From Pseudomonas gingeri (GTDB lineage: Bacteria; Pseudomonadota; Gammaproteobacteria; Pseudomonadales; Pseudomonadaceae): a stretch of 64,000 nucleotides of DNA. Positions 7,035-15,946 of this stretch are shown piece after piece (the stretch's first letter is position 1; each line of letters begins with the position of its first letter). The notes under the pieces are model-generated. The model was not told the origin of the DNA, did no database searches, and saw only the letters and a list, made by a program, of their open reading frames with translations. The position numbers were made by a program, and so were the translations under genes. Location: assembly GCF_013385425.1 (NCBI RefSeq), contig NZ_JACAQA010000028.1, forward strand, positions 62,001 to 126,000, given 5' to 3'.

Positions 7035-8318
7035 ATGGGTACTCATATCATCAAGATGCCGGACATTGGCGAAGGCATCGCAGAAGTCGAACTGTCCCAG
7101 TGGCACGTGCAGGTCGGTGACCTGGTGGTCGAAGACCAAGTGCTGGCGGATGTCATGACCGACAAGGCCATGGTCGATATTCCCTCGCCGGTCCACGGCA
7201 AGGTCATTGCCCTGGGCGGTGTGCCCGGTGAAGTCATGGCGGTCGGCAGCGTGCTGATCAGCATTGAAGTGGAAGGCGCCGGCAATCTGCGCGAAGGCAC
7301 TGAAGCGTCTGCGCCGAAAGCAGCGCCGGTGCCCGTCGTGGAAAAGCCGGTGGCCGAGCCTGAAGCCGCGAGCAAGCCCGTCGCCAAACCGGCGTCGACC
7401 AGCTCCGTAGCGGCCCGCCCTGCCCCTGTCGTGGCCCGCGCCGCCGACGAGCGTCCGCTGGCTTCTCCCGCCGTGCGCAAACGCGCCTGGGATGCCGGGA
7501 TCGAATTGCGTTTTGTCCACGGCAGCGGCCCGGCCGGGCGCATCCTGCACGACGACCTCGACGCTTACCTGGCCCAGAGCGAGCAACCGGCCCCGGCCGT
7601 TGCCAGCTATGCCAGGCGCACCGACGAACAGCAGATCCCGGTGATCGGCCTGCGCCGCAAAATCGCCCAGCGCATGCAGGATGCCAAGCGCCGCGCCGCC
7701 CACTTCAGCTATGTCGAGGAAGTGGATGTCACCGCCCTCGAAGAGCTGCGGGTGCACCTGAATCACAAGTACGGCGACAGCCGCGGCAAGCTGACCCTGC
7801 TGCCCTTCCTGGTGCGGGCGATGGTCGTGGCCCTGCGGGACTTCCCGCAGATCAACGTGCGTTATGACGACGAAGCCCAGGTCATCACCCGCCATGGCGC
7901 GGTGCATGTCGGGGTCGCCGCGCAGACCGACGGCGGCCTGATGGTGCCGGTGGTGCGCCACGCCGAGAGCCTCAACCTGTGGGGCACCTCGGACGAGATC
8001 AACCGCCTGGCCCAGGCGGCCCGGAGCGGCAAGGCCAGTCGCGATGAAATGTCCGGTTCGACCATCACCCTGACCAGCCTCGGGGCGTTGGGCGGGATTG
8101 TCAGCACACCGGTGCTGAACCTGCCGGAAGTGGCCATTGTCGGGGTCAACCGCATTGTCGAGCGGCCCGTGGTCATCAAGGGCCAGATCGTCATCCGCAA
8201 GATGATGAACCTGTCCAGTTCCTTCGATCACCGGGTGGTCGACGGCATGGACGCGGCCCAATTCATCCAGGCCATTCGCGGCTTGCTCGAACAACCCGCC
8301 AGCCTGTTTGTGGAGTGA
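7035..8318 (+). CDS. bkdB: Branched-chain 2-oxoacid dehydrogenase E2 (dihydrolipoamide acyltransferase)
   Basis: This is the core of the complex. It accepts the acyl group on a lipoyl arm and transfers it to coenzyme A. The N-terminal lipoyl domain has the modified lysine in DKAMVDIPS (Lys44). A Pro/Ala-rich linker follows, then a peripheral-subunit-binding domain (about residues 142-178, ASPAVRKRAWD to DDLDAYL) and the catalytic domain ending in SSFDHRVVDGMDAAQF, with the active-site His near residue 399. Only one lipoyl domain is present, as in P. putida BkdB. The 427-residue length is normal, and its stop overlaps the region of the lpdV start. Confidence 0.96.
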   Translation: MGTHIIKMPDIGEGIAEVELSQWHVQVGDLVVEDQVLADVMTDKAMVDIPSPVHGKVIALGGVPGEVMAVGSVLISIEVEGAGNLREGTEASAPKAAPVPVVEKPVAEPEAASKPVAKPASTSSVAARPAPVVARAADERPLASPAVRKRAWDAGIELRFVHGSGPAGRILHDDLDAYLAQSEQPAPAVASYARRTDEQQIPVIGLRRKIAQRMQDAKRRAAHFSYVEEVDVTALEELRVHLNHKYGDSRGKLTLLPFLVRAMVVALRDFPQINVRYDDEAQVITRHGAVHVGVAAQTDGGLMVPVVRHAESLNLWGTSDEINRLAQAARSGKASRDEMSGSTITLTSLGALGGIVSTPVLNLPEVAIVGVNRIVERPVVIKGQIVIRKMMNLSSSFDHRVVDGMDAAQFIQAIRGLLEQPASLFVE

Positions 8319-8320
8319 TC

Positions 8321-9709
8321 ATGCAACAGACCCAAAACACCACCCTGTTGATCATCGGCGGCGGCCCCGGCGGTTATGTCGCGGCGATTCGTGCCGGCCA
8401 GCTGGGCATTCCCACCGTGCTGGTGGAAGGCCAGGCGCTGGGCGGCACCTGCCTGAACGTCGGCTGCATTCCGTCCAAGGCGCTGATCCATGTCGCCGAG
8501 CAGTTCCATACCACCCAGCGCTACAGTGGCGACACTTCGCCGCTGGGGATCAAGGTGTCGGCACCGACCCTGGATATCGGCAAGAGCGTCGAATGGAAGG
8601 ACGGGATTGTCGACCGCCTGACCAGCGGCGTCGCGGCATTGCTGAAGAAGAATGGCGTCAAGGTGATCCATGGTTGGGCCAAGGTGATCGACGGCAAGCA
8701 TGTCGAGGTCGATGGCTTGCGTATCCAGTGTGAACACCTGCTGCTGGCCAGCGGTTCGCAGACGGTGAACCTGCCAATGCTGCCGATTGGCGGGGCGATT
8801 ATTTCGTCTACCGAAGCGCTGGCTCCGACTTCGATTCCCAAGCGCCTGACCGTGGTCGGCGCCGGCTATATCGGCCTGGAGCTGGGGATTGCCTACCGCA
8901 AGCTGGGGGCCGAGGTGACGGTCGTGGAAGCTCGCGACCGCATCCTGCCGACCTATGACCGTGAACTGACCCAGCCGGTGGCCGAGTCGATCAAGGCCCT
9001 GGGTATTACCGTGCATCTGGGGCATAGCGTCGAAGGTTTCGATGCGACGTCAAACACCCTGTCGGTGCGCGATCCCCAAGGGGAAACCCTGCAACTGGTG
9101 ACCGACCAGGTGCTGGTAGCCGTGGGACGCAAGCCGCGTACCCAGGGCTGGAATCTTGAAGCCCTGGCACTGGAGATGAACGGTGCGGCGATCAAGATCG
9201 ACAACCGTTGCCAGACCAGCATGCGCAATGTCTGGGCCATCGGCGACCTGACCGGCGAACCGATGCTCGCACACCGGGCCATGGCCCAGGGCGAGATGGT
9301 CGCCGAGGTGATTGCCGGCCAGCATCGCGAGTTCAATCCGACGGCGATTGCGGCGGTGTGCTTTACCGATCCGGAGTTGGTGGTGGTCGGTAAGACGCCG
9401 GATGAAGCCAAGGCCGCCGGGCTGGATTGCCTGGTGTCGAGCTTCCCGTTTGCGGCCAATGGTCGGGCCATGACCCTGGAATCGAAAAGCGGTTTCGTAC
9501 GGGTGGTGGCGCGGCGTGACAATCATCTGATTGTCGGCTGGCAGGCGGTGGGTGCCGGGGTTTCGGAACTGGCGGCGGCGTTCGGGCAATCCCTGGAAAT
9601 GGGCGCTTGCCTGGAAGATATCGCCGGGACCATCCATGCCCATCCGACCTTGGGTGAAGCGGTGCAGGAAGCAGCGCTGCGGGCGTTGGGGCATGCGTTG
9701 CACCTCTAA
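8321..9709 (+). CDS. lpdV: Dihydrolipoamide dehydrogenase LPD-Val (E3 of the Bkd complex)
   Basis: This flavoprotein reoxidises the lipoyl arm of BkdB with NAD+. The 462-residue product begins with the FAD-binding motif LLIIGGGPGGYVAA, followed by the redox-active disulfide GGTCLNVGCIPSKAL. The NAD-binding stretch is VVGAGYIGLELG, and the C-terminal His-Glu pair is in AGTIHAHPTLGEAVQEA. I take the ATG at 8321; a GTG at 8315 inside the bkdB stop region would add two residues. It is the last gene of the operon, and a REP palindrome follows within 35 bases and separates it from the convergent aldolase gene. Confidence 0.95.
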   Translation: MQQTQNTTLLIIGGGPGGYVAAIRAGQLGIPTVLVEGQALGGTCLNVGCIPSKALIHVAEQFHTTQRYSGDTSPLGIKVSAPTLDIGKSVEWKDGIVDRLTSGVAALLKKNGVKVIHGWAKVIDGKHVEVDGLRIQCEHLLLASGSQTVNLPMLPIGGAIISSTEALAPTSIPKRLTVVGAGYIGLELGIAYRKLGAEVTVVEARDRILPTYDRELTQPVAESIKALGITVHLGHSVEGFDATSNTLSVRDPQGETLQLVTDQVLVAVGRKPRTQGWNLEALALEMNGAAIKIDNRCQTSMRNVWAIGDLTGEPMLAHRAMAQGEMVAEVIAGQHREFNPTAIAAVCFTDPELVVVGKTPDEAKAAGLDCLVSSFPFAANGRAMTLESKSGFVRVVARRDNHLIVGWQAVGAGVSELAAAFGQSLEMGACLEDIAGTIHAHPTLGEAVQEAALRALGHALHL

Positions 9710-9742
9710 ACAACGCTGATCCATGGGCTGAACACGGACACT

Positions 9743-9833
9743 GTGGGAGCGGAGCTTGCCCGCGAATCTCGAGAACACGCGGAGTATCAGATACACCGCG
9801 TTATCGTTCTTCGCGGGCAAGCTCCGCTCCCAC
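9743..9833. repeat. REP-type inverted repeat pair between convergent genes
   Basis: Perfect 24-base arms (GTGGGAGCGGAGCTTGCC... at 9743-9766 and its complement at 9810-9833) enclose 43 bases. This is the Pseudomonas REP doublet architecture. It sits between the convergent ends of lpdV and the aldolase gene, where it could act as a two-way transcription stop and mRNA 3'-end stabiliser. Confidence 0.85.
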
Positions 9834-9860
9834 AAAAACGAGTCCAACATTCCCTAAGTG

Positions 9861-10655
9861 TTAATCCCGATACCCCGGCGCTACCCGATCCAGCAACCGC
9901 AACATCGCCGCCCACGCCAACCCCATGGCATCCGGGTCGCTCAACTGCCCCTCCTCCAGCGGCCGGCCCGGGTCATTGAACTGTCGCTCGGTATGGGCGC
10001 ACACCGCGTCCGACGGCAACACCAACTCCCCACACGCCTGGGCCGCAATCTGGATCTCGCAGGCCTTCTCCAGGTAATACATGCGGAAAAACGCCTGGGC
10101 CACGCTCTCGCCCACCGTCAGCAAACCATGGTTGCGCAACAGCATCACCGACTTGTCCCCCAGGTCCTGCACCAACCGCGCCTGCTCATCCAGATCCAGC
10201 GCCACGCCTTCATAGTCGTGGTAAGCCGTGCGCCCGAAGAACTCCATGGAAATCTGGTTCACCGGCAATAACCCGCACTTGAGCGCCGCCACCGCGCAAC
10301 CCGCGCGGGTATGAGTGTGCAACACACACTGTGCATCCTCGCGCGCACCATGAATCGCACTGTGAATCACAAACCCGGCCGGGTTCACCGGATACGGCGA
10401 GTCCTCCACCGCCCGCCCATCCAGACCAATCTTCACCAGGCTCGACGCAGTGATTTCCTCGAACATCAGCCCATAGGGGTTGATCAGGAAATGATGGTCA
10501 GGCCCCGGCAAACGCAGGGAGATATGGGTGAAGATCAGGTCGGTCATGCGAAAGTGCGCGATCAACCGGTAACAGGCCGCCAATTGCTCGCGCAATTGAC
10601 GCTCGATGGCCGCCGGCGCGGCGGCGGTGTGCAGAAGGTCGTTCAAGCGGATCAC
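9861..10655 (-). CDS. Class II aldolase/adducin-family protein
   Basis: This 264-residue zinc-dependent class II aldolase-like enzyme is related to fuculose-phosphate aldolase and ribulose-phosphate epimerase. Metal-binding histidines are visible in CVLHTHTRAGCAV and LLRNHGLLTVG, with the phosphate-binding region near THISLRLPG. The GTG start at 10655 has GAGGGAG just upstream. It follows the binding-protein gene in the same direction, but a strong hairpin lies between them. Many proteins of this subgroup are of unknown substrate and lack the exact aldolase phosphate contacts, so carbon-carbon cleavage is not certain. Confidence 0.8.
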   Translation of the reverse strand: MIRLNDLLHTAAAPAAIERQLREQLAACYRLIAHFRMTDLIFTHISLRLPGPDHHFLINPYGLMFEEITASSLVKIGLDGRAVEDSPYPVNPAGFVIHSAIHGAREDAQCVLHTHTRAGCAVAALKCGLLPVNQISMEFFGRTAYHDYEGVALDLDEQARLVQDLGDKSVMLLRNHGLLTVGESVAQAFFRMYYLEKACEIQIAAQACGELVLPSDAVCAHTERQFNDPGRPLEEGQLSDPDAMGLAWAAMLRLLDRVAPGYRD

Positions 10656-10681
10656 TCCCTCAGGCAGAATGGATCGAATCA

Positions 10682-10714
10682 GGCAGCCGGCACGCTCAAA
10701 GGCGCCCGGCTGCC
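10682..10714 (-). terminator. Hairpin between binding-protein and aldolase genes
   Basis: GGCAGCCGG and CCGGCTGCC form a perfect 9-base stem around 15 bases, immediately after the stop of the binding-protein gene. There is no T-run, so it is better seen as a stabiliser or partial attenuator that would keep binding-protein mRNA in excess over the aldolase. Confidence 0.5.
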
Positions 10715-10720
10715 GCTACT

Positions 10721-11764
10721 TTACTTGCTTGCCCAGGCATTGAAACGTTCTTCGAGCTCCTCGCCGTGATCGTTCCAGAATGCCACGTTCATCGACAACG
10801 CGCCCTTGAGGTTCTGCGGTGCCGTCGGCACCCACTTCGCCAGGCTCGGATCCAGCCGCGCGGCCGCCTCGGTATTGGTCGGGCCATAGGGAATCTGCCG
10901 CACATAGTTGACCTGGGCATCGGCTTGGTTGGCAAAAGCAATAAAACGCTTGGCCTGGTCGACGTGTTTCGAGCCCTTGATGATCGCCCAGTAATCCATG
11001 CCATACAGGCTCTGCGGCCAGACCAGCGCCAGATGGCTGCCCTGCTGCGCGGCGGCGGCCACGCGACCGCTGTAGGTCGAAGTCATGACCACATCGCCGG
11101 CCATCAGCCACTGCGCCGGCTGGGCGCCCGCCTCCCACCACTGGATATAAGGCTTGAGCTGATCGAGCTTGGCAAAGGCCCGGTCGACCCCTTTCGGCGT
11201 GCTCAACACCGTATACACATCCTCGGCCTTCACCCCATCCGCCATCAGCGCGAATTCCAGGTTGTACACCGCACGCTTGCGCAGGCCGCGCTTGCCGGGA
11301 AAGGTCTTCACATCCCAGAAGTCGGCCCAGGAAGTCGGCGGCCGCGCCACCTTGTCGGTGTCGTAGGCGATGGCGACGCTCCACACCAACGCCGCCGAGC
11401 CGCACTCCTGGGCGGCGTCGGGGATCAGTTGGTCGGCATGGCCGATCTGCTTCCAATCGAGGCGTTCATACATGCCCTCGTCACACCCGCGCATCAAATC
11501 CGGTCCTTCGATCTGCACCACATCCCAGTCCACGCTGCCGGTGTCGACCATGACCTTGATCTTGGCCATTTCACCGTTGTATTCGCTCTGGATCAGCTTG
11601 CTGCCGTCCTTGGTGCTGAAAGGCTGGAAGAACGCCGTGTCCTGGGCTTTCTGCCCGGCACCGCCATAGCCGACCACCACCATGTCCTGACCGGCCTGGA
11701 CACTGCCCATGGCCAGCGTCAGGAGCAAAGGATAAAAACCGTACTTGCGGGTGTTCGATTTCAT
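10721..11764 (-). CDS. ABC transporter periplasmic binding protein, PotD/spermidine-type
   Basis: This 347-residue extracellular solute-binding protein belongs to the family that binds polyamines, iron or related small cations (SBP_bac_1/8). It has a signal peptide of about 25 residues ending near GSVQAG, then MVVVGYGGAGQKAQ, DWDVVQIEGPDLMRGC and WADFWDVKTFPGKRGLR, which is typical of PotD/PotF relatives. The ATG at 11764 has GAGGA about 8 bases upstream; an upstream frame exists but would disrupt the signal peptide. No matching permease or ATPase is adjacent, so it is an orphan binding protein that must use a transporter encoded elsewhere. The ligand may be the substrate of the neighbouring oxidoreductase. 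Confidence 0.85.
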   Translation of the reverse strand: MKSNTRKYGFYPLLLTLAMGSVQAGQDMVVVGYGGAGQKAQDTAFFQPFSTKDGSKLIQSEYNGEMAKIKVMVDTGSVDWDVVQIEGPDLMRGCDEGMYERLDWKQIGHADQLIPDAAQECGSAALVWSVAIAYDTDKVARPPTSWADFWDVKTFPGKRGLRKRAVYNLEFALMADGVKAEDVYTVLSTPKGVDRAFAKLDQLKPYIQWWEAGAQPAQWLMAGDVVMTSTYSGRVAAAAQQGSHLALVWPQSLYGMDYWAIIKGSKHVDQAKRFIAFANQADAQVNYVRQIPYGPTNTEAAARLDPSLAKWVPTAPQNLKGALSMNVAFWNDHGEELEERFNAWASK

Positions 11765-11972
11765 CGATGAGTCCTCGTGCGGTATCGCCCGGGTCCGAAG
11801 CACCTGGCGATCCATTTTTTTGTTGTATGAGGTACGCCCGGTCAGCAGGCGTGATTTGAAGCTAACCCAAGGCAAAGTAAAAAAACAAGTTGATTTTTTA
11901 CTGAAGGTAAATTTTCATGGAACAATAATAACAACCGCCCGCGTTCGATCCCGGGCCGCCTGGAGCCTTGCC

Positions 11973-13934
11973 ATGTCGACGTCGCCGCACGCCTTTCATC
12001 ATTTGTTCGAACCCTTGCAGCTGCGTGGCAAGCGCCTGAAGAACCGCATCATGTCCAGCGGACACGACACCTCCATGCCCACCGACAACCTGGTCAACGA
12101 ACAGTTGATCGCCTATCACCGGGCCCGCGCCGAGGGCGGTGTCGGCCTGATCGTGTTGCAGGTGGCGGGGGTTCACGACAGTGCGCGTTATACCTCCCAT
12201 GTGCTGATGGCCACCGACGATGCCTGCATCGACGGCTATCGGCGGCTGGCCGAGACCTGTCATGCCCACGGCACCCTGGTGCTGTCGCAGATCTTCCATC
12301 CGGGCCGGGAAATCATGGAATCCAGCGACGGCCTGCTGGCGGTCGCCTACTCGGCGTCCTGCGTGCCCAACGAGCGCTTCCGGGTCATGCCGCGGGCGCT
12401 GGACCAGGGGATGATCGACGAGATTGTCAGTGGCTACGCGGCGGCGGCGCGGCGCTTGTGCAAGGCCGGGATCGACGGCGTGGAAGTGGTCGCCAGCCAC
12501 GGTTACCTGCCGGCGCAGTTCATCAACCCACGGGTCAATCGACGCACCGACGGCTACAACGGTGAGCTGGAACAGCGCCTGCGTTTCCTTCGGGAAGTGA
12601 TCGCCGCCGTGCGCGCGGCCACTGACGAGCAGTTCATCATCGGCCTGCGGATTTCCGCCGACGAGCGCGATGCCGAAGGCCTGACCGAGGACGAGTCCCT
12701 GGCCGCCGTGGTGCAACTGCAAGGCGAACTGGACTATGTGCATATCGTCGCCGGGACCTCGGCGTCCCTCGGTGGCGCGATCCATATCGTCCCGCCGATG
12801 GCCATCGAAGCCGCCTATCTGGCGAAAGAAGCCGGCACCTTCAAGGCCAGTCTGTCGATTCCGCTGTTCGTCACCGGGCGGATCAACCAGCCCCAGGAAG
12901 CCGAGTTGATCCTGTCCCGTAGCCAGGCCGATGTCTGCGGCATGACCCGGGCGCTGATCTGCGACCCACAGATGCCGAACAAGACCGATAGCGGCCATAG
13001 CGAAGATATTCGCGCCTGTATTGCCTGCAACCAGGCCTGTATCGGACATTTCCACAAGGGCCTGCCGATCAGCTGTATCCAGCACCCGGAAACCGGGCGC
13101 GAATTGCAGTACGGGCAGTTGATTGCTACGGCCAAGCGCAAGCGCGTGATGATTGCCGGTGGCGGCCCGGCCGGGATGAAAGCCGCGGCCGTGGCGGCGC
13201 AGCGTGGACATGAGGTGACGCTGTACGAAGCCAGCTCGCAGCTGGGCGGCCAGGTGTTGCTGGCGCAATTGCTGCCACGGCGCAGCGAGTTCGGCGGCGC
13301 CAGCACCAACCTGCAACGGGAAATGGAACTGGCCGGGGTGCGGGTGGTGCGCAATACCCGGGTCGACCGGGCGCTGGTGGAACGCGAGCAGCCGGATCTG
13401 GTGATTGTCGCCACCGGTGCCGAACCTTACTGGCCGGCCTTTGAGCGCGGAGGTGAATTGCAGGTGGTGGATGCCTGGCAGGTGCTGCGTGACGAAGTGA
13501 AGATCGGCCGTTCGGTGGTGGTGGTCGACTGGCGTTGCGACTGGATCGGGCCGGGCATCGCCGAGCGTCTGGTGCGGGCCGGGCATCAGGTGCGACTGGC
13601 GGTCAACGGCACCCATTGCGGCGAGAGCCTGCCGCTGTATGTGCGCGATCAACTGGCCGGCGAGCTGCACCGCCTGGGCATTCCCATCACGCCGTATGCC
13701 CGGCTCTACGGCTGCGACGACAGCACCGTATACCTGCAACATACCGCCAGCGGCGAGCCGATGTTGTTCGAAGAGGTCGACACCCTGGTGCTGTGCCAGG
13801 GGCATCAACCGGTCGATACCTTGGGCGACGAGTTGCAGGGGCTGGTGGAATTCCGCCGGATCGGCGACTGCCTGGCGCCGCGCACGGTGGAGGAAGCGAT
13901 CTATGAAGGCCTGAAAGTGGCCTGGGACCTGTGA
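11973..13934 (+). CDS. Old-yellow-enzyme family NADH:flavin oxidoreductase with Fe-S and NAD(P)-binding domains
   Basis: This 653-residue three-domain redox enzyme is of the trimethylamine dehydrogenase, dimethylglycine demethylase and 2,4-dienoyl-CoA reductase family. The N-terminal FMN barrel (about 1-340) ends with the active-site segment SHGYLPAQFINPRVN. A 4Fe-4S cluster motif CIACNQACIG followed by a fourth Cys in PISCIQHPE links it to a C-terminal FAD/NAD domain beginning MIAGGGPAGMKAA (about residue 394). Such enzymes oxidatively demethylate N-methyl compounds or reduce enones; the exact substrate is not visible. It is divergent from the PotD-type binding-protein gene, and an XRE-cupin regulator lies downstream. 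The start at 11973 has TGGAG upstream. Confidence 0.88.
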   Translation: MSTSPHAFHHLFEPLQLRGKRLKNRIMSSGHDTSMPTDNLVNEQLIAYHRARAEGGVGLIVLQVAGVHDSARYTSHVLMATDDACIDGYRRLAETCHAHGTLVLSQIFHPGREIMESSDGLLAVAYSASCVPNERFRVMPRALDQGMIDEIVSGYAAAARRLCKAGIDGVEVVASHGYLPAQFINPRVNRRTDGYNGELEQRLRFLREVIAAVRAATDEQFIIGLRISADERDAEGLTEDESLAAVVQLQGELDYVHIVAGTSASLGGAIHIVPPMAIEAAYLAKEAGTFKASLSIPLFVTGRINQPQEAELILSRSQADVCGMTRALICDPQMPNKTDSGHSEDIRACIACNQACIGHFHKGLPISCIQHPETGRELQYGQLIATAKRKRVMIAGGGPAGMKAAAVAAQRGHEVTLYEASSQLGGQVLLAQLLPRRSEFGGASTNLQREMELAGVRVVRNTRVDRALVEREQPDLVIVATGAEPYWPAFERGGELQVVDAWQVLRDEVKIGRSVVVVDWRCDWIGPGIAERLVRAGHQVRLAVNGTHCGESLPLYVRDQLAGELHRLGIPITPYARLYGCDDSTVYLQHTASGEPMLFEEVDTLVLCQGHQPVDTLGDELQGLVEFRRIGDCLAPRTVEEAIYEGLKVAWDL

Positions 13935-13972
13935 TTTCAGGTACGAAGCGCAATACTGAAAACACCACAAAC

Positions 13973-14063
13973 CTGTAGGAGCAGGGCTTGTCGGATCGCC
14001 GCACCGCCGCGAAGCTTTTGGCGCTCTTGAGGGCCCTTTCGCGGGCAAGCCCTGCTCCTACAG
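13973..14063. repeat. REP-type inverted repeat pair
   Basis: Perfect 18-base arms CTGTAGGAGCAGGGCTTG (13973-13990) and CAAGCCCTGCTCCTACAG (14046-14063) flank 55 bases. The element separates the oxidoreductase gene from the XRE-cupin regulator gene and may end transcription of the former. Confidence 0.85.
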
Positions 14064-14160
14064 ATCGGTGGGTCCCTCAAAAAATCAGCATTCCATCGAC
14101 TTGGGCAGTAATGGCACCGCGTGCCTTATACTGCGGCCCTTTCAAGGATTGGAGCAGGCC

Positions 14161-14757
14161 ATGAGCAACGCCCCAACGCCCGCCGGTGACAGCGCCGCCG
14201 CGGGCCCGCAGTTTCTCGGCACGCGCATTCGCGGCCTGCGCAAACGGCGTGGCATGACCCTGACCGAACTGGCGACCCAGGCCGAACTCACCGCCGGCTA
14301 TATCAGCCAGTTGGAGCGCAACCTCGCCTACCCGTCGATCCCGGCCCTGTTCAATATCGCCCGCAGCCTGGGCGTGACCATCCAGTGGTTCTTCGCCAGC
14401 GAAGCCATCACCGCCCCCGAAGACAACGGCTACGTGGTGCGCAAGAACAGCCGCCTGAGCGTGCACTACGAAGACGGCATCGTCGACCAACTGCTGACCC
14501 CGCAACCCAACCGCCAGCTGGAAATGCTCCATTCGCGCTTCCCCCCGGGCACCTACAGCCAGCAAAGCTACAGCCACGAGGGCGAAGAAGCCGGCTACCT
14601 GCTGTCCGGGATTTTCGAGCTGTGGGTCGGTGAGCGTCATTTCCAGCTGGTCGAGGGTGACAGCTTCAGCTTCTCCAGCCAGGAACCGCACCGCTATGGC
14701 AACCCCGGCGAGGTCGACGCCGTGGTCATCTGGGTCATCACCCCGCCCACGTTCTAA
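14161..14757 (+). CDS. XRE-family regulator with C-terminal cupin domain
   Basis: This is a 198-residue DNA-binding regulator. An XRE helix-turn-helix occupies about residues 20-75 (IRGLRKRRGMTLTELATQA, then YISQLERNLAYPSI). The C-terminal third is a small cupin (EEAGYLLSGIFELWVGE, then GDSFSFSSQEPHRYGNPG) that would sense a small ligand. Regulators of this build (PuuR/SutR-like) usually control amine or amino-acid catabolic genes nearby, so the oxidoreductase, binding protein and aldolase are plausible targets. The ATG at 14161 follows GGAGCAGG. The alkC-like gene starts 17 bases downstream. Confidence 0.88.
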   Translation: MSNAPTPAGDSAAAGPQFLGTRIRGLRKRRGMTLTELATQAELTAGYISQLERNLAYPSIPALFNIARSLGVTIQWFFASEAITAPEDNGYVVRKNSRLSVHYEDGIVDQLLTPQPNRQLEMLHSRFPPGTYSQQSYSHEGEEAGYLLSGIFELWVGERHFQLVEGDSFSFSSQEPHRYGNPGEVDAVVIWVITPPTF

Positions 14758-14774
14758 CCCCACAAGGTCCCGTC

Positions 14775-15875
14775 ATGAGCACCGAACAAGCCGCCCCGGC
14801 GCTGAAGGAAATCTTCAACAGCGAACGCCTGCAGCATATCGCCCACGAAATGCGCGCGGTGTACCCCGACTTCGACAGCGCCGGCTTTATCAGCCGCACT
14901 CATGAGGGCCTGGACGAACTGTCGATCATGCAGCGTCTGGCGCGGGTCAGCGAAAGCCTGCACGCGGTGCTGCCCCTGAGCTACAAGCAGTCCCTCAAGC
15001 TGCTGCACCAGCTCGCCCCGCGCCTGAACAGCGCCTTTGTCAGCATGTGCCTGCCGCACTATGTGGCGAGTTACGGGGCCAAGGATTTCGAACTGTCGAT
15101 GGACGCGCTGAAGTACTTCACCGCCTTCGGCTCCTCGGAGTTCGCCATACGGCATTTTCTGCTCAACGATTTCGAACGCACCCTGGCGGTGATGAAAACC
15201 TGGTCCCGGGACCCCAACGAACATGTTCGCCGTCTTGCCAGCGAAGGCTCGCGACCGCGCCTGCCATGGTCCTTCCGACTGGCCAGGATCCAGGCCGACC
15301 CAAGCCTCGCCGCCGACATACTCGACACGCTCAAAGCCGACGACAGCCTCTACGTGCGCAAATCGGTAGCCAACCACCTCAACGACATCACCAAGGAGCA
15401 TCCCGACTGGGTGCTCGAATTGATCGAAGGCTGGTCGCTGGACGACCCGCGCACCGCCTGGATTGCCCGTCACGCCCTGCGCAGCCTGATCAAACAGGGC
15501 AACCCGCGCGCCCTTACGCTGATGGGCGCCGGTGCCAAGGCCCAGGTCGAGGTGCTGGACTTGAAGGTCGCGCCCGCCGTGATCCGCCTCGGCGACAGCG
15601 TCACCCTCTCCTTCACCCTGGCCTCTAGCGCCACCGCCAGCCAGAAGCTGGTGATCGACTACGCTATCGACTACGTGAAGGCCTCGGGCGCCACCTCGAG
15701 CAAGGTTTTCAAGCTCAAGACCCTGCACCTGGCCGCCGGCGCCAGTGAAACCCTGAGCCGCCGCCAGCACATCCGCGAACTGACTACCCGCAAGCACTAC
15801 AGCGGTCATCACGCCGTGCATTTGCTGGTCAATGGCGAGCGCCTGGGCAGCAGTGGTTTCGATATTCTCGAATAA
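14775..15875 (+). CDS. alkC: AlkC-type DNA glycosylase (HEAT repeats plus Ig-like domain)
   Basis: This is a 366-residue alkylpurine DNA glycosylase of the AlkC/AlkD superfamily. It excises alkylated bases such as 3-methyladenine without base flipping. HEAT-like helical repeats fill about residues 1-260, with SFRLARIQADPSLAADIL and LYVRKSVANHLNDITKEHPDWV typical of the family. A C-terminal beta domain (about 265-366, starting VEVLDLKVAPAVIRLGDSV) matches the Ig-like domain that separates AlkC from AlkD. It is 17 bases after the XRE-cupin gene and could be co-transcribed with it. Confidence 0.85.
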   Translation: MSTEQAAPALKEIFNSERLQHIAHEMRAVYPDFDSAGFISRTHEGLDELSIMQRLARVSESLHAVLPLSYKQSLKLLHQLAPRLNSAFVSMCLPHYVASYGAKDFELSMDALKYFTAFGSSEFAIRHFLLNDFERTLAVMKTWSRDPNEHVRRLASEGSRPRLPWSFRLARIQADPSLAADILDTLKADDSLYVRKSVANHLNDITKEHPDWVLELIEGWSLDDPRTAWIARHALRSLIKQGNPRALTLMGAGAKAQVEVLDLKVAPAVIRLGDSVTLSFTLASSATASQKLVIDYAIDYVKASGATSSKVFKLKTLHLAAGASETLSRRQHIRELTTRKHYSGHHAVHLLVNGERLGSSGFDILE

Positions 15876-15946
15876 GCCCCACCGAAGCTGGGCGCCCCGC
15901 GCCAAGCCCAGTAGAATCGCGACCTCATTTTTTCCAGGGCCCCGCC

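Noticed and set aside
5970..8294. Very long open frame on the minus strand opposite bkdA2-bkdB (also 11898-14048, 20529-22469 and 57311-59212 opposite other genes)
   Set aside because: These frames lie antisense to well-recognised genes, have His/Asp/Gly-rich compositions typical of mirror frames in GC-rich DNA, and show no family motifs.
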